64,000 nt of DNA, taken from Bradyrhizobium campsiandrae. Lineage in GTDB: Bacteria; Pseudomonadota; Alphaproteobacteria; Rhizobiales; Xanthobacteraceae. The stretch's first letter is position 1. The number at the start of each line of letters is the position of its first letter. Under the pieces are notes generated by a model. That model was not told where the DNA came from. It searched no databases and worked only from the letters and a program-made list of their open reading frames with translations. This document shows positions 22,839 through 31,417 of the stretch, in pieces. Both the position numbers and the translations under genes were made by a program. The stretch covers positions 62,001 through 126,000 of the forward strand of contig NZ_JAANIH010000014.1 of NCBI RefSeq assembly GCF_014529705.1. The letters run 5' to 3'.

Positions 22839-25058
22839 ATGCGTTTAGCGTTCTGGCGTGCCGGCAAGGACAAGGCCGTCATCGAGCGGGCCGTTTCGAA
22901 GGCCAAGTCTGAGATCAAGCCCAGAGTTGAAACCAGGCCGGCGCCGGTCATCGCGAAGCAGGCGCCAGCGGAATCCGGTGATATCGATCTGCATGCGCTG
23001 GGCGGCGCGCTTGCGCGCAAGCGCGGCTGGATCATCGTGCCGACGGTGCTGGCGCTCGTCGCGTCCGTCGCGGTCGTCAATCTCATCACGCCGCGCTACA
23101 AATCCGAGGCGCGGATCCTGATCGACGGTCGCGAGAATGTCTTCCTGCGGCCGAGCAGCGATCGCAGCACCGAGGAGCGGCAGGCGCTCGATGCCGAGGC
23201 CGTCACCAGCCAGGTGCAGCTCGTGCTGTCGCGCGATCTCGCGCGCGAGATCATCAAGAAGAACAAGCTTGCCGAGCGCCCCGAGTTCGATCCGGTGCTG
23301 CAGGGCGTCTCGCCGCTGAAATCGCTCGCCGCGCTGGTCGGCGTCGGCCGCGATCCGTTCTCGATGACGCCGGAAGAGCGCGTGCTCGACGCCTATTACG
23401 ATCGTCTCCAGGCCTACGCCGTCGACAAATCGCGCGTGATCGTGGTCGAATTCCAGTCGCAGGATCCCGAGCTGGCAGTGCGTGTCGCCAATTCGATTGC
23501 CGACGGCTACCTCGTGCTTCAGCAGAATGCCCGCCAGGACCAGGCGCGCAACGCCAGCCAGTGGCTCGCCGGCGAGATCGAGAGTTTGCGCAAGAAGGTC
23601 TCCGAGGCCGAAGCCAAGGTCGAGGACTTCCGTTCCAAGTCCTCGCTTTTCGTCGGCACCAACAACACGACGCTGTCGAACCAGCAGATGGGCGAGGTCA
23701 ACACCCAGCTCAACAATGCGCGCGCGCTGAAGGCGGATGCTGAATCCAAGGCCCGGCTGATCCGCGAGATGCTTCAGAGCGGCAAGCCGATCGAGGCCTC
23801 CGAGGTCGTGAACTCCGAGTTGATGCGGCGCTTGTCGGAGCAGCGGGTGACGCTGCGCGCCCAGTTGGCCGAGCAGTCGTCCACGCTGCTCGGCAATCAC
23901 CCCCGCATCAAGGAACTGAAGGCGCAGCTCGGGGACCTCGACAACCAGATCCGCGACGAGGCGGCCAAGATCTCGCGCTCGCTCGAGAACGATGCGCGGA
24001 TCGCCGGCGGGCGCGTCGACGGCCTGACCGCGAGCCTCGAGCAGCTCAAGAAGCAGGCGACCTCGACCAACGGCCAGGATGTCCAGCTCCGTGCGCTGGA
24101 GCGAGAAGCCAAGGCGCAGCGCGATTTGCTGGAGACCTATCTCGCCAAATACCGCGAGGCCAATACCCGCGAGACCATCGACACGGCGCCAACGGAGGGC
24201 CGCATCATCTCGCGCGCCATCGTTTCCAACACGCCGGCCTATCCGAAGAAGCTGCCAATCGTGCTGATTGCGACGCTGGCGACGCTGCTGCTCTCGTCCG
24301 GTCTCGTCGTCACCGGCGAGCTGCTGCGCCAGACTGCGCCGCGCGCCGTTGCCACGCTCACGCAGCCGGTGGCTCGCCCGGAGCCGGTCATCGATGTCGT
24401 CGAAATGGAGCCGGTGACGCTCCAGCCTGATATGACTGCATATGCCGAGGTCAACGAAGTCGCCGAGATCGGGCAGCTTGCTGAAAGCCTCAAGGCTGCG
24501 GGTTCGGCCGCGCAGAAGGTCACGGTGCTCGGCACCGCGCCGGGCGAGGCCATCACGCTGTCGACCCTGACGCTCGCCCGGCATCTTGCCCGCGATGCGC
24601 GCGTCGTCGTGGTCGATCTTGCCGCGTCCTCGCCGACGATTGCGGCTGTGTCCGTCGATCCGGCGGCGCCCGGTCTTGCCGAGCTGATGCAGGGGCAGGC
24701 CTCGTTTGCGCAAGTGATCACGCGCGACAAGCTCTCGCGGCTGCACCTGGTCATGGCCGGTCGTCCCGGTTTCGACCGCAGCCTGCTGCAGTCGCCGCGG
24801 GTGACGCTCGCCATCGACGCCTTGCTGCGCGCCTACGATCACGTGCTGATCGACGCGGGCAGCGCCTCCGATCTGCCGGCCGAACTGCTGACGGCGAATG
24901 CCCGCGCCGTCGTGGTGCCCGACACGTCGATGGAAGCGGACGCACGCGCCCTGATGTGCGAGCAGCTCAGGGCCGTCGGCTTTAGCGAGGTGACGATGCT
25001 GAGCCGCCCCGTGCAGCCGTCGGATGCCGGCGAGACGCCGCGCGTGGTGGCGGCGTGA
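22839..25058 (+). CDS. GumC/Wzz-type polysaccharide co-polymerase with degenerate kinase domain
   Basis: A 739-residue exopolysaccharide transport protein that controls chain length and export. An N-terminal Wzz domain has its membrane helix near residues 65-83, followed by a long coiled-coil periplasmic region (about 225-440). The GNVR-like segment RALEREAKAQRDLLETYLAKYREA precedes the second helix near 471-491. The C-terminal domain (about 555-730) has the fold pattern of a tyrosine autokinase, but the P-loop reads GTAPGEAITLS with no GK[ST]. The Walker A' reads VVVVDLAASS, and no Tyr cluster ends the protein. Only the Walker B-like VLIDAGS remains, so it is probably a non-catalytic scaffold. 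Confidence 0.87.
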   Translation: MRLAFWRAGKDKAVIERAVSKAKSEIKPRVETRPAPVIAKQAPAESGDIDLHALGGALARKRGWIIVPTVLALVASVAVVNLITPRYKSEARILIDGRENVFLRPSSDRSTEERQALDAEAVTSQVQLVLSRDLAREIIKKNKLAERPEFDPVLQGVSPLKSLAALVGVGRDPFSMTPEERVLDAYYDRLQAYAVDKSRVIVVEFQSQDPELAVRVANSIADGYLVLQQNARQDQARNASQWLAGEIESLRKKVSEAEAKVEDFRSKSSLFVGTNNTTLSNQQMGEVNTQLNNARALKADAESKARLIREMLQSGKPIEASEVVNSELMRRLSEQRVTLRAQLAEQSSTLLGNHPRIKELKAQLGDLDNQIRDEAAKISRSLENDARIAGGRVDGLTASLEQLKKQATSTNGQDVQLRALEREAKAQRDLLETYLAKYREANTRETIDTAPTEGRIISRAIVSNTPAYPKKLPIVLIATLATLLLSSGLVVTGELLRQTAPRAVATLTQPVARPEPVIDVVEMEPVTLQPDMTAYAEVNEVAEIGQLAESLKAAGSAAQKVTVLGTAPGEAITLSTLTLARHLARDARVVVVDLAASSPTIAAVSVDPAAPGLAELMQGQASFAQVITRDKLSRLHLVMAGRPGFDRSLLQSPRVTLAIDALLRAYDHVLIDAGSASDLPAELLTANARAVVVPDTSMEADARALMCEQLRAVGFSEVTMLSRPVQPSDAGETPRVVAA

Positions 25059-25086
25059 CAGTCCTGCCCCTGGTGGGAGGAAGCAG

Positions 25087-26268
25087 CTACCCGAACGCCT
25101 GACGCAGCCGTCGGGCCAGATCGAACAGCATCTGGTTCTGCTTCACCAGGCGCTTGCCGTGGCTGAGCGAGGACATCGCCATCGCGGCGACTCTGCCGCG
25201 CGAGGTCAGGGGCACGAAGCTGTCGAAAATATCCTCGTCACCCTTGCAGAACATGCGCTTGTAATCGTCCGTGCCGATGCCGAGGTCGAGCGAGCGGTAG
25301 CCGCGTTCGGCGTAGCGGTCGATCATGTAACGCATCAGGATCAGGCCCGGGCTGTAGCGGGCGTGCTCCGACATCGTGTAGGTGTTGAACATCGTCGAGA
25401 AGCGCTGGCCGTCGGCGACGCCGGCGAAGATTGCAATCACTTCCTCGTCGCATTCGAGTGCATGGATGTCGATGACCCGGCCTTCGCCGCGCGGCGCAAG
25501 GCAGGCGCTGCGGACGAATTGCTCGACCCCTGGCTCGGCAAAAACGTTCGGTAGTTTCTGTTCCGCCATCCGCGCCGGTTTGACGCGGAAGAACCAGTCG
25601 AGCAGGCGGGTGATGTCCGCGTCGGTCGTGGCAAGGTGGTAGCGATAGCCGGCGAGCGCCTGCAGCTTCTTTTCCTTGCTCTTCAGCCGACGGCGCAAGG
25701 AATTGCTGATCCTGGAGGCGGGCGGGCCACCAGCCTCCATCTCCAGCAGGGGGCAGCCGTTGATGGTGCTTTGCGGTGGCAGCAGCGCGAACGGATTCTG
25801 TTGACCGTGCCAGCGCCTGGGCTGCTGAATCAGCGCGAGAACGTCGGCCTGATCACGTAAGGGCGCGAACAGCGCGTCGAGATCCGCAGCGACGGCTTGG
25901 CTTGCGAACTCGGCGCTCCACAGTCCCATGTTGAAAGTCGTGTGCTTGCCACCCATGAAGCAGGCCGTGCGCACGCCGTGGCCTTGGTGGAGCGCGAGCG
26001 GCAACAGAGCAAGCGGCCTCTGTTCGGCATCGCGGGCGATCACGACGAAGGGGCGGGCGCCTTCACGCATCCCGACCGAGCGCTGCCACGAGGCGAGGAG
26101 ATCGAACCGCTGATAGGGCGTGAAGAGATGTCCGGGCTCCTCGAGCGCGCGCCAGGCCGGCTCGGCTTCGGCGAGATCGGCGGCGATGTCGACATGCGCG
26201 ATGTGGCTCGCTTTCGGCCGCGCTGGCTTTTCTGCCGTCCGGCTTTGTATCGCCGCAGCCATGGTCAT
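25087..26268 (-). CDS. GNAT-fold acyltransferase of the FemAB/CelD type
   Basis: A 393-residue protein of the BioF2-like/acetyltransf_6 group (CelD/BcsL), two tandem GNAT-like folds that move acyl or aminoacyl groups onto glycans or cell-wall precursors. Recognisable blocks are RRRLKSKEKKLQ in the middle, then YSPGLILMRYMIDRYAERGYRSLDLGIGTDDYK in pieces near the C-terminus. The ATG at 26268 was chosen; a second ATG lies at 26262. It sits between the GumC-like and deacetylase-fold genes in the polysaccharide cluster, so glycan decoration is likely. Donor and acceptor are unknown. Confidence 0.8.
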   Translation of the reverse strand: MTMAAAIQSRTAEKPARPKASHIAHVDIAADLAEAEPAWRALEEPGHLFTPYQRFDLLASWQRSVGMREGARPFVVIARDAEQRPLALLPLALHQGHGVRTACFMGGKHTTFNMGLWSAEFASQAVAADLDALFAPLRDQADVLALIQQPRRWHGQQNPFALLPPQSTINGCPLLEMEAGGPPASRISNSLRRRLKSKEKKLQALAGYRYHLATTDADITRLLDWFFRVKPARMAEQKLPNVFAEPGVEQFVRSACLAPRGEGRVIDIHALECDEEVIAIFAGVADGQRFSTMFNTYTMSEHARYSPGLILMRYMIDRYAERGYRSLDLGIGTDDYKRMFCKGDEDIFDSFVPLTSRGRVAAMAMSSLSHGKRLVKQNQMLFDLARRLRQAFG

Positions 26269-26397
26269 CCGCGAAACCTGTCGAGAAAGCAAAAAATACG
26301 TATTTCGGCCTGTGGCCGACCTTTGCAAAGAAACGTCAACAAAGGGTAATGACGATGGCTGAGGGAACAGGCCGCCAGCGAACCCGAAGGTGGGATA

Positions 26398-27441
26398 TTG
26401 GCAAGCGACAACAGATGGCCGGAGCGCTTGCGGCTCGAACTGGCCTGGTTCACCGGTCAGCCCCTGCTGCGCAGCCGCGGCGCAGGCGCCATCCTGCGTT
26501 TCGAGCGCGTGCGGCCACGGCGGGACGGCGCGTTCCAGCCGCTGCGCCGGCACGAGATCACACCGGAGTTTCTCGATCGCGCCATTCGCGCGCTGAAGCG
26601 CTGGAACTATGATTTCCTCGGCATGGACGAGGTCTGCCGACGCGCGGTGACGCTGCCCGAGACGCGACGCTTCGTGGCGTTGACCTTCGATGGCTCGAGC
26701 AAGGACCTGATCAGCTTTGCCTATCCGGTGCTGGCGCGCCACGCCGTGCCGTTCACGCTCTACGTTCCCACCGCCTTTCCGGATGGCGTCGGCGAGGCTT
26801 GGTGGCTCGGGCTCGAGCAGGTGATTGCACGCGAGAGCCGCATCAGCCTGATGATGGGGGACAAGGAGCAGCGTTTCACCGTCACCGACATCTCCGGGAA
26901 GCAGGCGCTGTTCTCGCATCTCGAGAGCTGGCTGCGCTCGCTGCCTCCGGCGGATCTGTCGACGGCGATCGCCGATCTCTGCACGCGATACCGGGTCGAT
27001 CTCGCGGCCGTCTCGCGCGAGGCGTCGATGAACTGGGAGGATCTGGCCCGACTGGCCGCCGATCCGCTGGTCACGATCGGCAGCGCGACCGTGAACTATC
27101 CCAACCTCGCCAGCATGAAGGACCTGGCCGCGCTGCGCGAGATGACGATGGGCAGGGCGGTGGCGGAAGCCGCGTTTCGCCGGGAGGTCAGGCATCTGGC
27201 GTTTCCGTTCGGCGATCGTGGCTCGTTCCAGCGCCGCCACGTCGTGATGGCGGAGGAGGCAGGTTTTGCCAGCGCGGTATCGACCATCTCCGGAATCGTC
27301 GATGCGGAAGGGCGCACCAATCTGCGCGCGCTGCCGCGGATTGCCTGGGATGGGAGGATGCGCTCGCTCCGCATGCTGCGGGTGCTGGTGTCAGGCGTTG
27401 CCTTCGCGCCGGTGAAACCGACCGGCAGCGTCACGAGCTAG
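26398..27441 (+). CDS. Polysaccharide deacetylase-fold protein lacking metal ligands
   Basis: A 347-residue protein of the NodB/polysaccharide deacetylase (CE4) family by layout, but its catalytic motifs are altered. Motif 1, normally TFDDG, reads TFDGSSKD near residue 99. Motif 2, normally HSxxH within IGSHTxTHP, reads IGSATVNYPNL near residue 228. The second Asp and both His of the metal site are therefore gone. The surrounding fold is intact (VPFTLYVPTAFP, LAFPFGD, ALPRIAWDG). A TTG start follows AAGGTGGG. It is probably a non-catalytic glycan-binding or regulatory protein in the polysaccharide cluster. Confidence 0.82.
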   Translation: MASDNRWPERLRLELAWFTGQPLLRSRGAGAILRFERVRPRRDGAFQPLRRHEITPEFLDRAIRALKRWNYDFLGMDEVCRRAVTLPETRRFVALTFDGSSKDLISFAYPVLARHAVPFTLYVPTAFPDGVGEAWWLGLEQVIARESRISLMMGDKEQRFTVTDISGKQALFSHLESWLRSLPPADLSTAIADLCTRYRVDLAAVSREASMNWEDLARLAADPLVTIGSATVNYPNLASMKDLAALREMTMGRAVAEAAFRREVRHLAFPFGDRGSFQRRHVVMAEEAGFASAVSTISGIVDAEGRTNLRALPRIAWDGRMRSLRMLRVLVSGVAFAPVKPTGSVTS

Positions 27442-27652
27442 ATTTGGCGCGATCCGGTCGCTGCATCCAGCTCACGATCGGCATCGCCGGCAGCACCCAG
27501 CCCATGCCGACCACGACATAGTAGATCGCCTGACGCCAGCCCGACTCGGCGATCCACGGCATCTGCGCCGCCGCCATGCCGAGCAGAGCCCAGACGGTGG
27601 CCAGCAGAAGTAGCAGAATGGCGCCGAGGAACTTGCGGGTACGGATCGTCAT
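27431..27652 (-). CDS. DUF2842 family small membrane protein
   Basis: A 73-residue protein with two hydrophobic helices (LGAILLLLLATVWALLGMAAAQ and AIYYVVVGMGWVLPAMPIVSW, each read in part) and a short basic tail. Size and layout match the alphaproteobacterial DUF2842 family, which has no established role. Its 3' end overlaps the convergent deacetylase-fold gene by 11 bases. It is divergent from heme A synthase, which might hint at a link to respiratory membrane assembly; this is inference from position only. Confidence 0.75.
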   Translation of the reverse strand: MTIRTRKFLGAILLLLLATVWALLGMAAAQMPWIAESGWRQAIYYVVVGMGWVLPAMPIVSWMQRPDRAKSSS

Positions 27653-27761
27653 GGCGGGGACTTGAGGCTTTCGCGTAACTTGCGCTGCAGGAGCGGGGGA
27701 CTATAAGGGGCACGCAGTCCGGTTCAAGTAGCTTGGGTACAAGGCTTGGTTTGCCCCTGAT

Positions 27762-28841
27762 ATGACGACGAATTTCGCCCCGACCAACCATCGCGCCGTG
27801 CGCTGGTGGCTGATTTCCGTGGCCGCCCTGATCGCGCTGATGGTGCTGGTCGGCGGCGCGACGCGGCTGACGGAATCGGGCCTTTCGATCGTCGAATGGA
27901 AGCCGGTGACCGGCAGTCTGCCGCCGCTGTCGGAGGCGCAGTGGACTGACGCCTTCGAGGCCTACAAGACGATCCCGCAATACCGCGAGCTCAATGCGGG
28001 CATGAGCCTGTCGGAGTTCAAGCAGATCTTCTGGTGGGAGTGGAGCCACCGGCTGCTTGGCCGCTTCATCGGCATCGCCTATCTGCTGCCGTTCCTGTTC
28101 TTCCTGTGGCGTGGCGGACTGTCCGGCGAGTTGAAGCGGCGGCTGTGGCTGCTGTTCGCGCTCGGCGGTCTCCAGGGCGCGGTCGGCTGGTGGATGGTGG
28201 CTTCAGGCCTGTCCGAGCGGGTCGAAGTGTCGCAATATCGCCTGGCGACCCATCTGGTGCTGGCGCTGCTGATCTTTGCCGGCATCGTCTGGACAGTGTG
28301 GCGGCTGGCGGCTCGGCCGCAGCTTGCGGTCCCGGCGCGGCTGCGGGTGACGAGCGCGCTCCTGGTGATCGTGACCTTCGTCCAGATCTATTTCGGCGCG
28401 CTGGTGGCGGGCCTGCGCGCCGGACGCGCCTACAATACCTGGCCGCAGATCGACGGCGCGTTGATTCCCTCGGCCGAGCGGCTGTGGTTCGAGACGCCCT
28501 GGTGGCGCAACATGTTCGACAATGTGCTGACGGTGCAGTTCGAACACCGCATGACGGCTTATTTGCTGTTCACGCTGGCGGCGCTGCACGCCTTCGACGC
28601 GGTGCGCACGCGCGCCGGCTCGGCGGCGCGTGGCGCGCTCTGGCTGCTGGCGGCGGTGAGCCTGCAGGCCGTGCTCGGCATCCTGACGCTGCTCAACCAG
28701 GTCCCGATCGATCTCGCGCTCTCGCACCAGGCGGTCGCGATCATCGTGCTCACGCTTGCGGTGATGCAGGCGGAGCGGCTGGCGTCGCGGCAGCCTGCCG
28801 AGCTGCAGCCGCGTGGAGTTCCGCTGGGACAACCCGGCTGA
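27762..28841 (+). CDS. ctaA: Heme A synthase, COX15/CtaA family
   Basis: Oxidises the C8 methyl of heme O to give heme A for cytochrome c oxidase. The 359-residue protein has eight predicted membrane helices and the conserved heme-ligand region [17 protein letters not shown] near residues 86-102. A matching C-terminal half contains [13 protein letters not shown] and [10 protein letters not shown], giving the four His of the two heme sites. [18 protein letters not shown] near the N-terminus is characteristic of the alphaproteobacterial (mitochondrial COX15-like) class. It is integral to the inner membrane and a single-gene unit here. Confidence 0.94.
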   Translation: MTTNFAPTNHRAVRWWLISVAALIALMVLVGGATRLTESGLSIVEWKPVTGSLPPLSEAQWTDAFEAYKTIPQYRELNAGMSLSEFKQIFWWEWSHRLLGRFIGIAYLLPFLFFLWRGGLSGELKRRLWLLFALGGLQGAVGWWMVASGLSERVEVSQYRLATHLVLALLIFAGIVWTVWRLAARPQLAVPARLRVTSALLVIVTFVQIYFGALVAGLRAGRAYNTWPQIDGALIPSAERLWFETPWWRNMFDNVLTVQFEHRMTAYLLFTLAALHAFDAVRTRAGSAARGALWLLAAVSLQAVLGILTLLNQVPIDLALSHQAVAIIVLTLAVMQAERLASRQPAELQPRGVPLGQPG

Positions 28842-28846
28842 TCAGA

Positions 28847-29194
28847 TCAGCAATAGCCGTAGATGCCGCACGAGTAGGGCAGGCGCCAGAAATAGTCGAC
28901 CTGCTTCCCGCCGTAATACGAGCCCTGATAGTCATAGTCCCAGGGGCGACCGTAATAACCTGGCAGCGTATGGGAGCCCGGCAACAGCGGCGTGCCCGGC
29001 AGGTTCCGGATGTAGCTGCCGATGCCATAGGCGGGCGAGATCAGTGCGTCAGGATCGGTCTCGACATAGACCTTCGGCGGCTCCTGCGCCGGAACGACGG
29101 TGGCGCGTCGCTTCGTATGCGCCGGCAAGTCGGCGGCGTCGGCGGCCGAGACCGTCAGCATCACGGCCAGGGCGGGCACCATCCAGCGCAGCAT
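28847..29194 (-). CDS. Small exported Tyr/Gly-rich hypothetical protein
   Basis: A 115-residue protein with a clear signal peptide (MLRWMVPALAVMLTVSAADA, cleavage before ADLP). The mature part is rich in Tyr, Pro and Gly and ends with a paired-Cys tail (YSCGIYGYC). GGAGCC lies before the ATG. Small proteins with this build are common in Bradyrhizobium and have no assigned role. The two Cys near the C-terminus probably form a disulfide in the periplasm. It is convergent with ctaA, 5 bases between stops. Confidence 0.7.
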   Translation of the reverse strand: MLRWMVPALAVMLTVSAADAADLPAHTKRRATVVPAQEPPKVYVETDPDALISPAYGIGSYIRNLPGTPLLPGSHTLPGYYGRPWDYDYQGSYYGGKQVDYFWRLPYSCGIYGYC

Positions 29195-29285
29195 TGTCGG
29201 CTCCGAATCAAGGGGCGATCCAGCGACGATGTATGCGGCAGATATGGTTAATGACTGTTAACTGGCGGCGGCCAGGATTGCCGTG

Positions 29286-29386
29286 GTCATTCCGGGACGG
29301 TCCGGCAGGACCGAACCCGGAATCCAGGGCAGATCAGGCAAGATCGGGCTTCCAGGTTCGGTGCTTCGCACCACCCCGGAACGACG
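29286..29386. repeat. Palindromic intergenic repeat, two units
   Basis: GTCATTCCGGGACGGTCC opens the element and CCCCGGAACGAC closes it in inverse orientation. Each half holds a hairpin: CGGTCC/AGGACCG around GGC, and GGTG/CACC around CTTCG. The CATTCCGG...CCGGAA(T)GAC style is a repeat type I know from Bradyrhizobium. It fills the gap between the small exported protein gene and metY. Confidence 0.65.
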
Positions 29387-29392
29387 AGGAAA

Positions 29393-30673
29393 TTACCCTG
29401 CCAGCGCCTGCTCCAGGTCGGCAATGAGGTCTTCCTTGTCCTCGATGCCGACCGAGAGCCGGACAACGTCGGGGCCGGCGCCGGACTTGATCTTGGCGGC
29501 GTCGTCGAGCTGGCTGTGCGTGGTCGAGGCCGGGTGGATCACCAGCGAGCGGGTGTCGCCGACATTGGCCAGGTGAGAGAACAGCTGCAGCTTCGACACC
29601 AGGCTGACACCGGCGTCATAACCGCCTTTCAGGCTGAAGGTGAACACGGCGCCTGCGCCCTTCGGCGCATATTTGCGCGCGAGCTGGTTGTACTTGTCGC
29701 TCGGAAGACCGGCATAGCTCACCGAGGCCACGGCGGGGTGACCAGCGAGGAATTCGGCAACCGCTTTGGCGTTGTCGCAGTGCTTCTGCATGCGCAGCGG
29801 CAGCGTCTCGATACCGGTGAGGATCATGAAGGCATTGAACGGCGACAGTGCCGGCCCGAGATCGCGAAGGCCCAACACGCGGCAGGCGATCGCGAAGGCA
29901 AAATTGCCGAACGTCTCCTGCAGCCGAATACCGTGATATTCCGGCCGCGGCTCCGACAGCATGGGGTATTTGCCGCCTGTGGACCAATCGAACGTACCGG
30001 CATCGACGATGATGCCGCCGAGCGAATTGCCGTGGCCGCCCAGGAATTTCGTCAGCGAGTGCACGACGATGTCGGCGCCGTGGTCGATCGGGCGGATCAG
30101 ATAGGGCGAGGCCAGCGTGTTGTCGACGATCAGCGGCACGCCCGCCTTGCGCGCCACCGTCGAGATCGCCTCGATGTCGGTGATGCTGCCGGCGGGATTG
30201 GCAATGGACTCGATGAAGATCGCCTTCGTGCGCGGCGTCACCGCGCGCTCGAAGCTTGCGATGTCGTCGGGATCGGCCCACACCACGTTCCAGCCAAAGC
30301 TCTTGAACGCATGCGTGAACTGGTTGATCGAGCCGCCATAGAGCTTTCGCGCCGCGATGAACTCGTCGCCCGGCTGGAGCAATTGCTGCAGCACCACGAC
30401 CTGCGCGGCATGGCCCGATGCGACCGCAAGCGCGGCCGTGCCGCCCTCGAGCGCGGCGACCCGCTCTTCCAGCACGGCGTTGGTCGGATTGCCGATGCGG
30501 GTATAGATGTTGCCGAATGCCTGCAGGCCGAACAGCGAGGCGGCGTGGTCGGCGTCATTGAAGACGAATGAGGTCGTTTGGTAAATCGGAGTCGCGCGCG
30601 CACCGGTGGTCGGATCGGGCTGTGCACCGGCATGCACGGCGAGGGTGGAAAATCCCGGAAGGCGATCGCTCAT
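29393..30673 (-). CDS. metY: O-acetylhomoserine/O-succinylhomoserine sulfhydrylase (MetY-type)
   Basis: A pyridoxal-phosphate enzyme of the Cys/Met metabolism family, which makes homocysteine from O-acyl-homoserine and sulfide. The 426 residues match the O-acetylhomoserine aminocarboxypropyltransferase subgroup. The PLP Lys lies in VHSLTKFLGGHG near residue 209. YTRIGNPTNAVLEERVAALEGG and VDNTLASPYLIRP are typical. It stands alone on the minus strand. I checked the leader for a SAM-II type riboswitch, which often precedes this gene in alphaproteobacteria, and did not find its core. Confidence 0.9.
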   Translation of the reverse strand: MSDRLPGFSTLAVHAGAQPDPTTGARATPIYQTTSFVFNDADHAASLFGLQAFGNIYTRIGNPTNAVLEERVAALEGGTAALAVASGHAAQVVVLQQLLQPGDEFIAARKLYGGSINQFTHAFKSFGWNVVWADPDDIASFERAVTPRTKAIFIESIANPAGSITDIEAISTVARKAGVPLIVDNTLASPYLIRPIDHGADIVVHSLTKFLGGHGNSLGGIIVDAGTFDWSTGGKYPMLSEPRPEYHGIRLQETFGNFAFAIACRVLGLRDLGPALSPFNAFMILTGIETLPLRMQKHCDNAKAVAEFLAGHPAVASVSYAGLPSDKYNQLARKYAPKGAGAVFTFSLKGGYDAGVSLVSKLQLFSHLANVGDTRSLVIHPASTTHSQLDDAAKIKSGAGPDVVRLSVGIEDKEDLIADLEQALAG

Positions 30674-30808
30674 TGAGGGCGTCCTGTTCTTGTCTGAAAT
30701 CGCGCGGCATGCTGATGGGAGCCGTGCCCGGCGTCAAGCCGCGGCTTCACATCGCAACGATCGTGCTACGCATTGACGCGTTCGCGAAACGAATCCTTCG
30801 CAATTGCG

Positions 30809-31417
30809 TCAGCTTTGCTCGCTCTTGTTTTTCGCTGCGCGATCGGAGGCGGCCGTATCGCCGCCGCCGACACTCATCCGATTGAGGGATAGGCGCATGC
30901 CCTGCGTCGGCGCCGGCGGGCGTTTGGAACTGAGCGTGCGGGAATTGACGCCCATCCAGGAGATTTCCGAGGACAGCCGGCCATATTCGATCTTGGGGCA
31001 GCGGTTCATCACGACCTTGATACCGGCGGCCTCGGCCTTTTCCGCCGCCGCATCGTCGCGCGCGCCAAGCTGCATCCAGATCACCTTCGGCAGCGGATCG
31101 AGCGTGAGCGCTTCTTCGACGACGGGCATGATGTGGCTGGAGTTGCGGAAGATGTCGATCATGTCGACGGGGCGGCCGATGTCGCGCAGCGAGGCGACGA
31201 ACGGCTTGCCGAGCAGGTCCTTGCCGACATGGCCGGGATTGACCGGAATCATGTCGTAGCCGCGCTGTGCCAGATATTTGAACGCGAAATAGCTCGGCCG
31301 CACATTGACCGGCGAGGCGCCGACCATCGCGATCGACTTGACGCTGTTGAGGATGCCGCGGATGTAATTGTCGGGATAGGCGTCGTGGTTCATTGCCGGT
31401 CTTTTCTTGTCACTCAT
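30809..31417 (-). CDS. CoA-binding domain protein
   Basis: A 202-residue protein with the succinyl-CoA-synthetase-like Rossmann CoA-binding domain. IAMVGASPVNVRPSYFAFKYLAQRGYDMIPVNP (read in parts) lies near residues 28-60, then LPKVIWMQLGARDDAAA, with VVMNRCPKIEY as the conserved Cys segment. The ATG at 31417 overlaps the stop of the upstream enoyl-CoA hydratase (ATGAGTGA), so the two genes are translationally coupled and probably share an acyl-CoA pathway. A later ATG at 31393 is the alternative. Ligand and role are not established; members of this family (YccU-like) remain poorly defined. Confidence 0.85.
   Translation of the reverse strand: MSDKKRPAMNHDAYPDNYIRGILNSVKSIAMVGASPVNVRPSYFAFKYLAQRGYDMIPVNPGHVGKDLLGKPFVASLRDIGRPVDMIDIFRNSSHIMPVVEEALTLDPLPKVIWMQLGARDDAAAEKAEAAGIKVVMNRCPKIEYGRLSSEISWMGVNSRTLSSKRPPAPTQGMRLSLNRMSVGGGDTAASDRAAKNKSEQS

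Noticed and set aside
30674..30808. Possible SAM-II riboswitch in front of metY
   Set aside because: Such elements often precede this gene in alphaproteobacteria, so I looked for the GCTAAA-type core and pseudoknot on the minus strand. It is not there.
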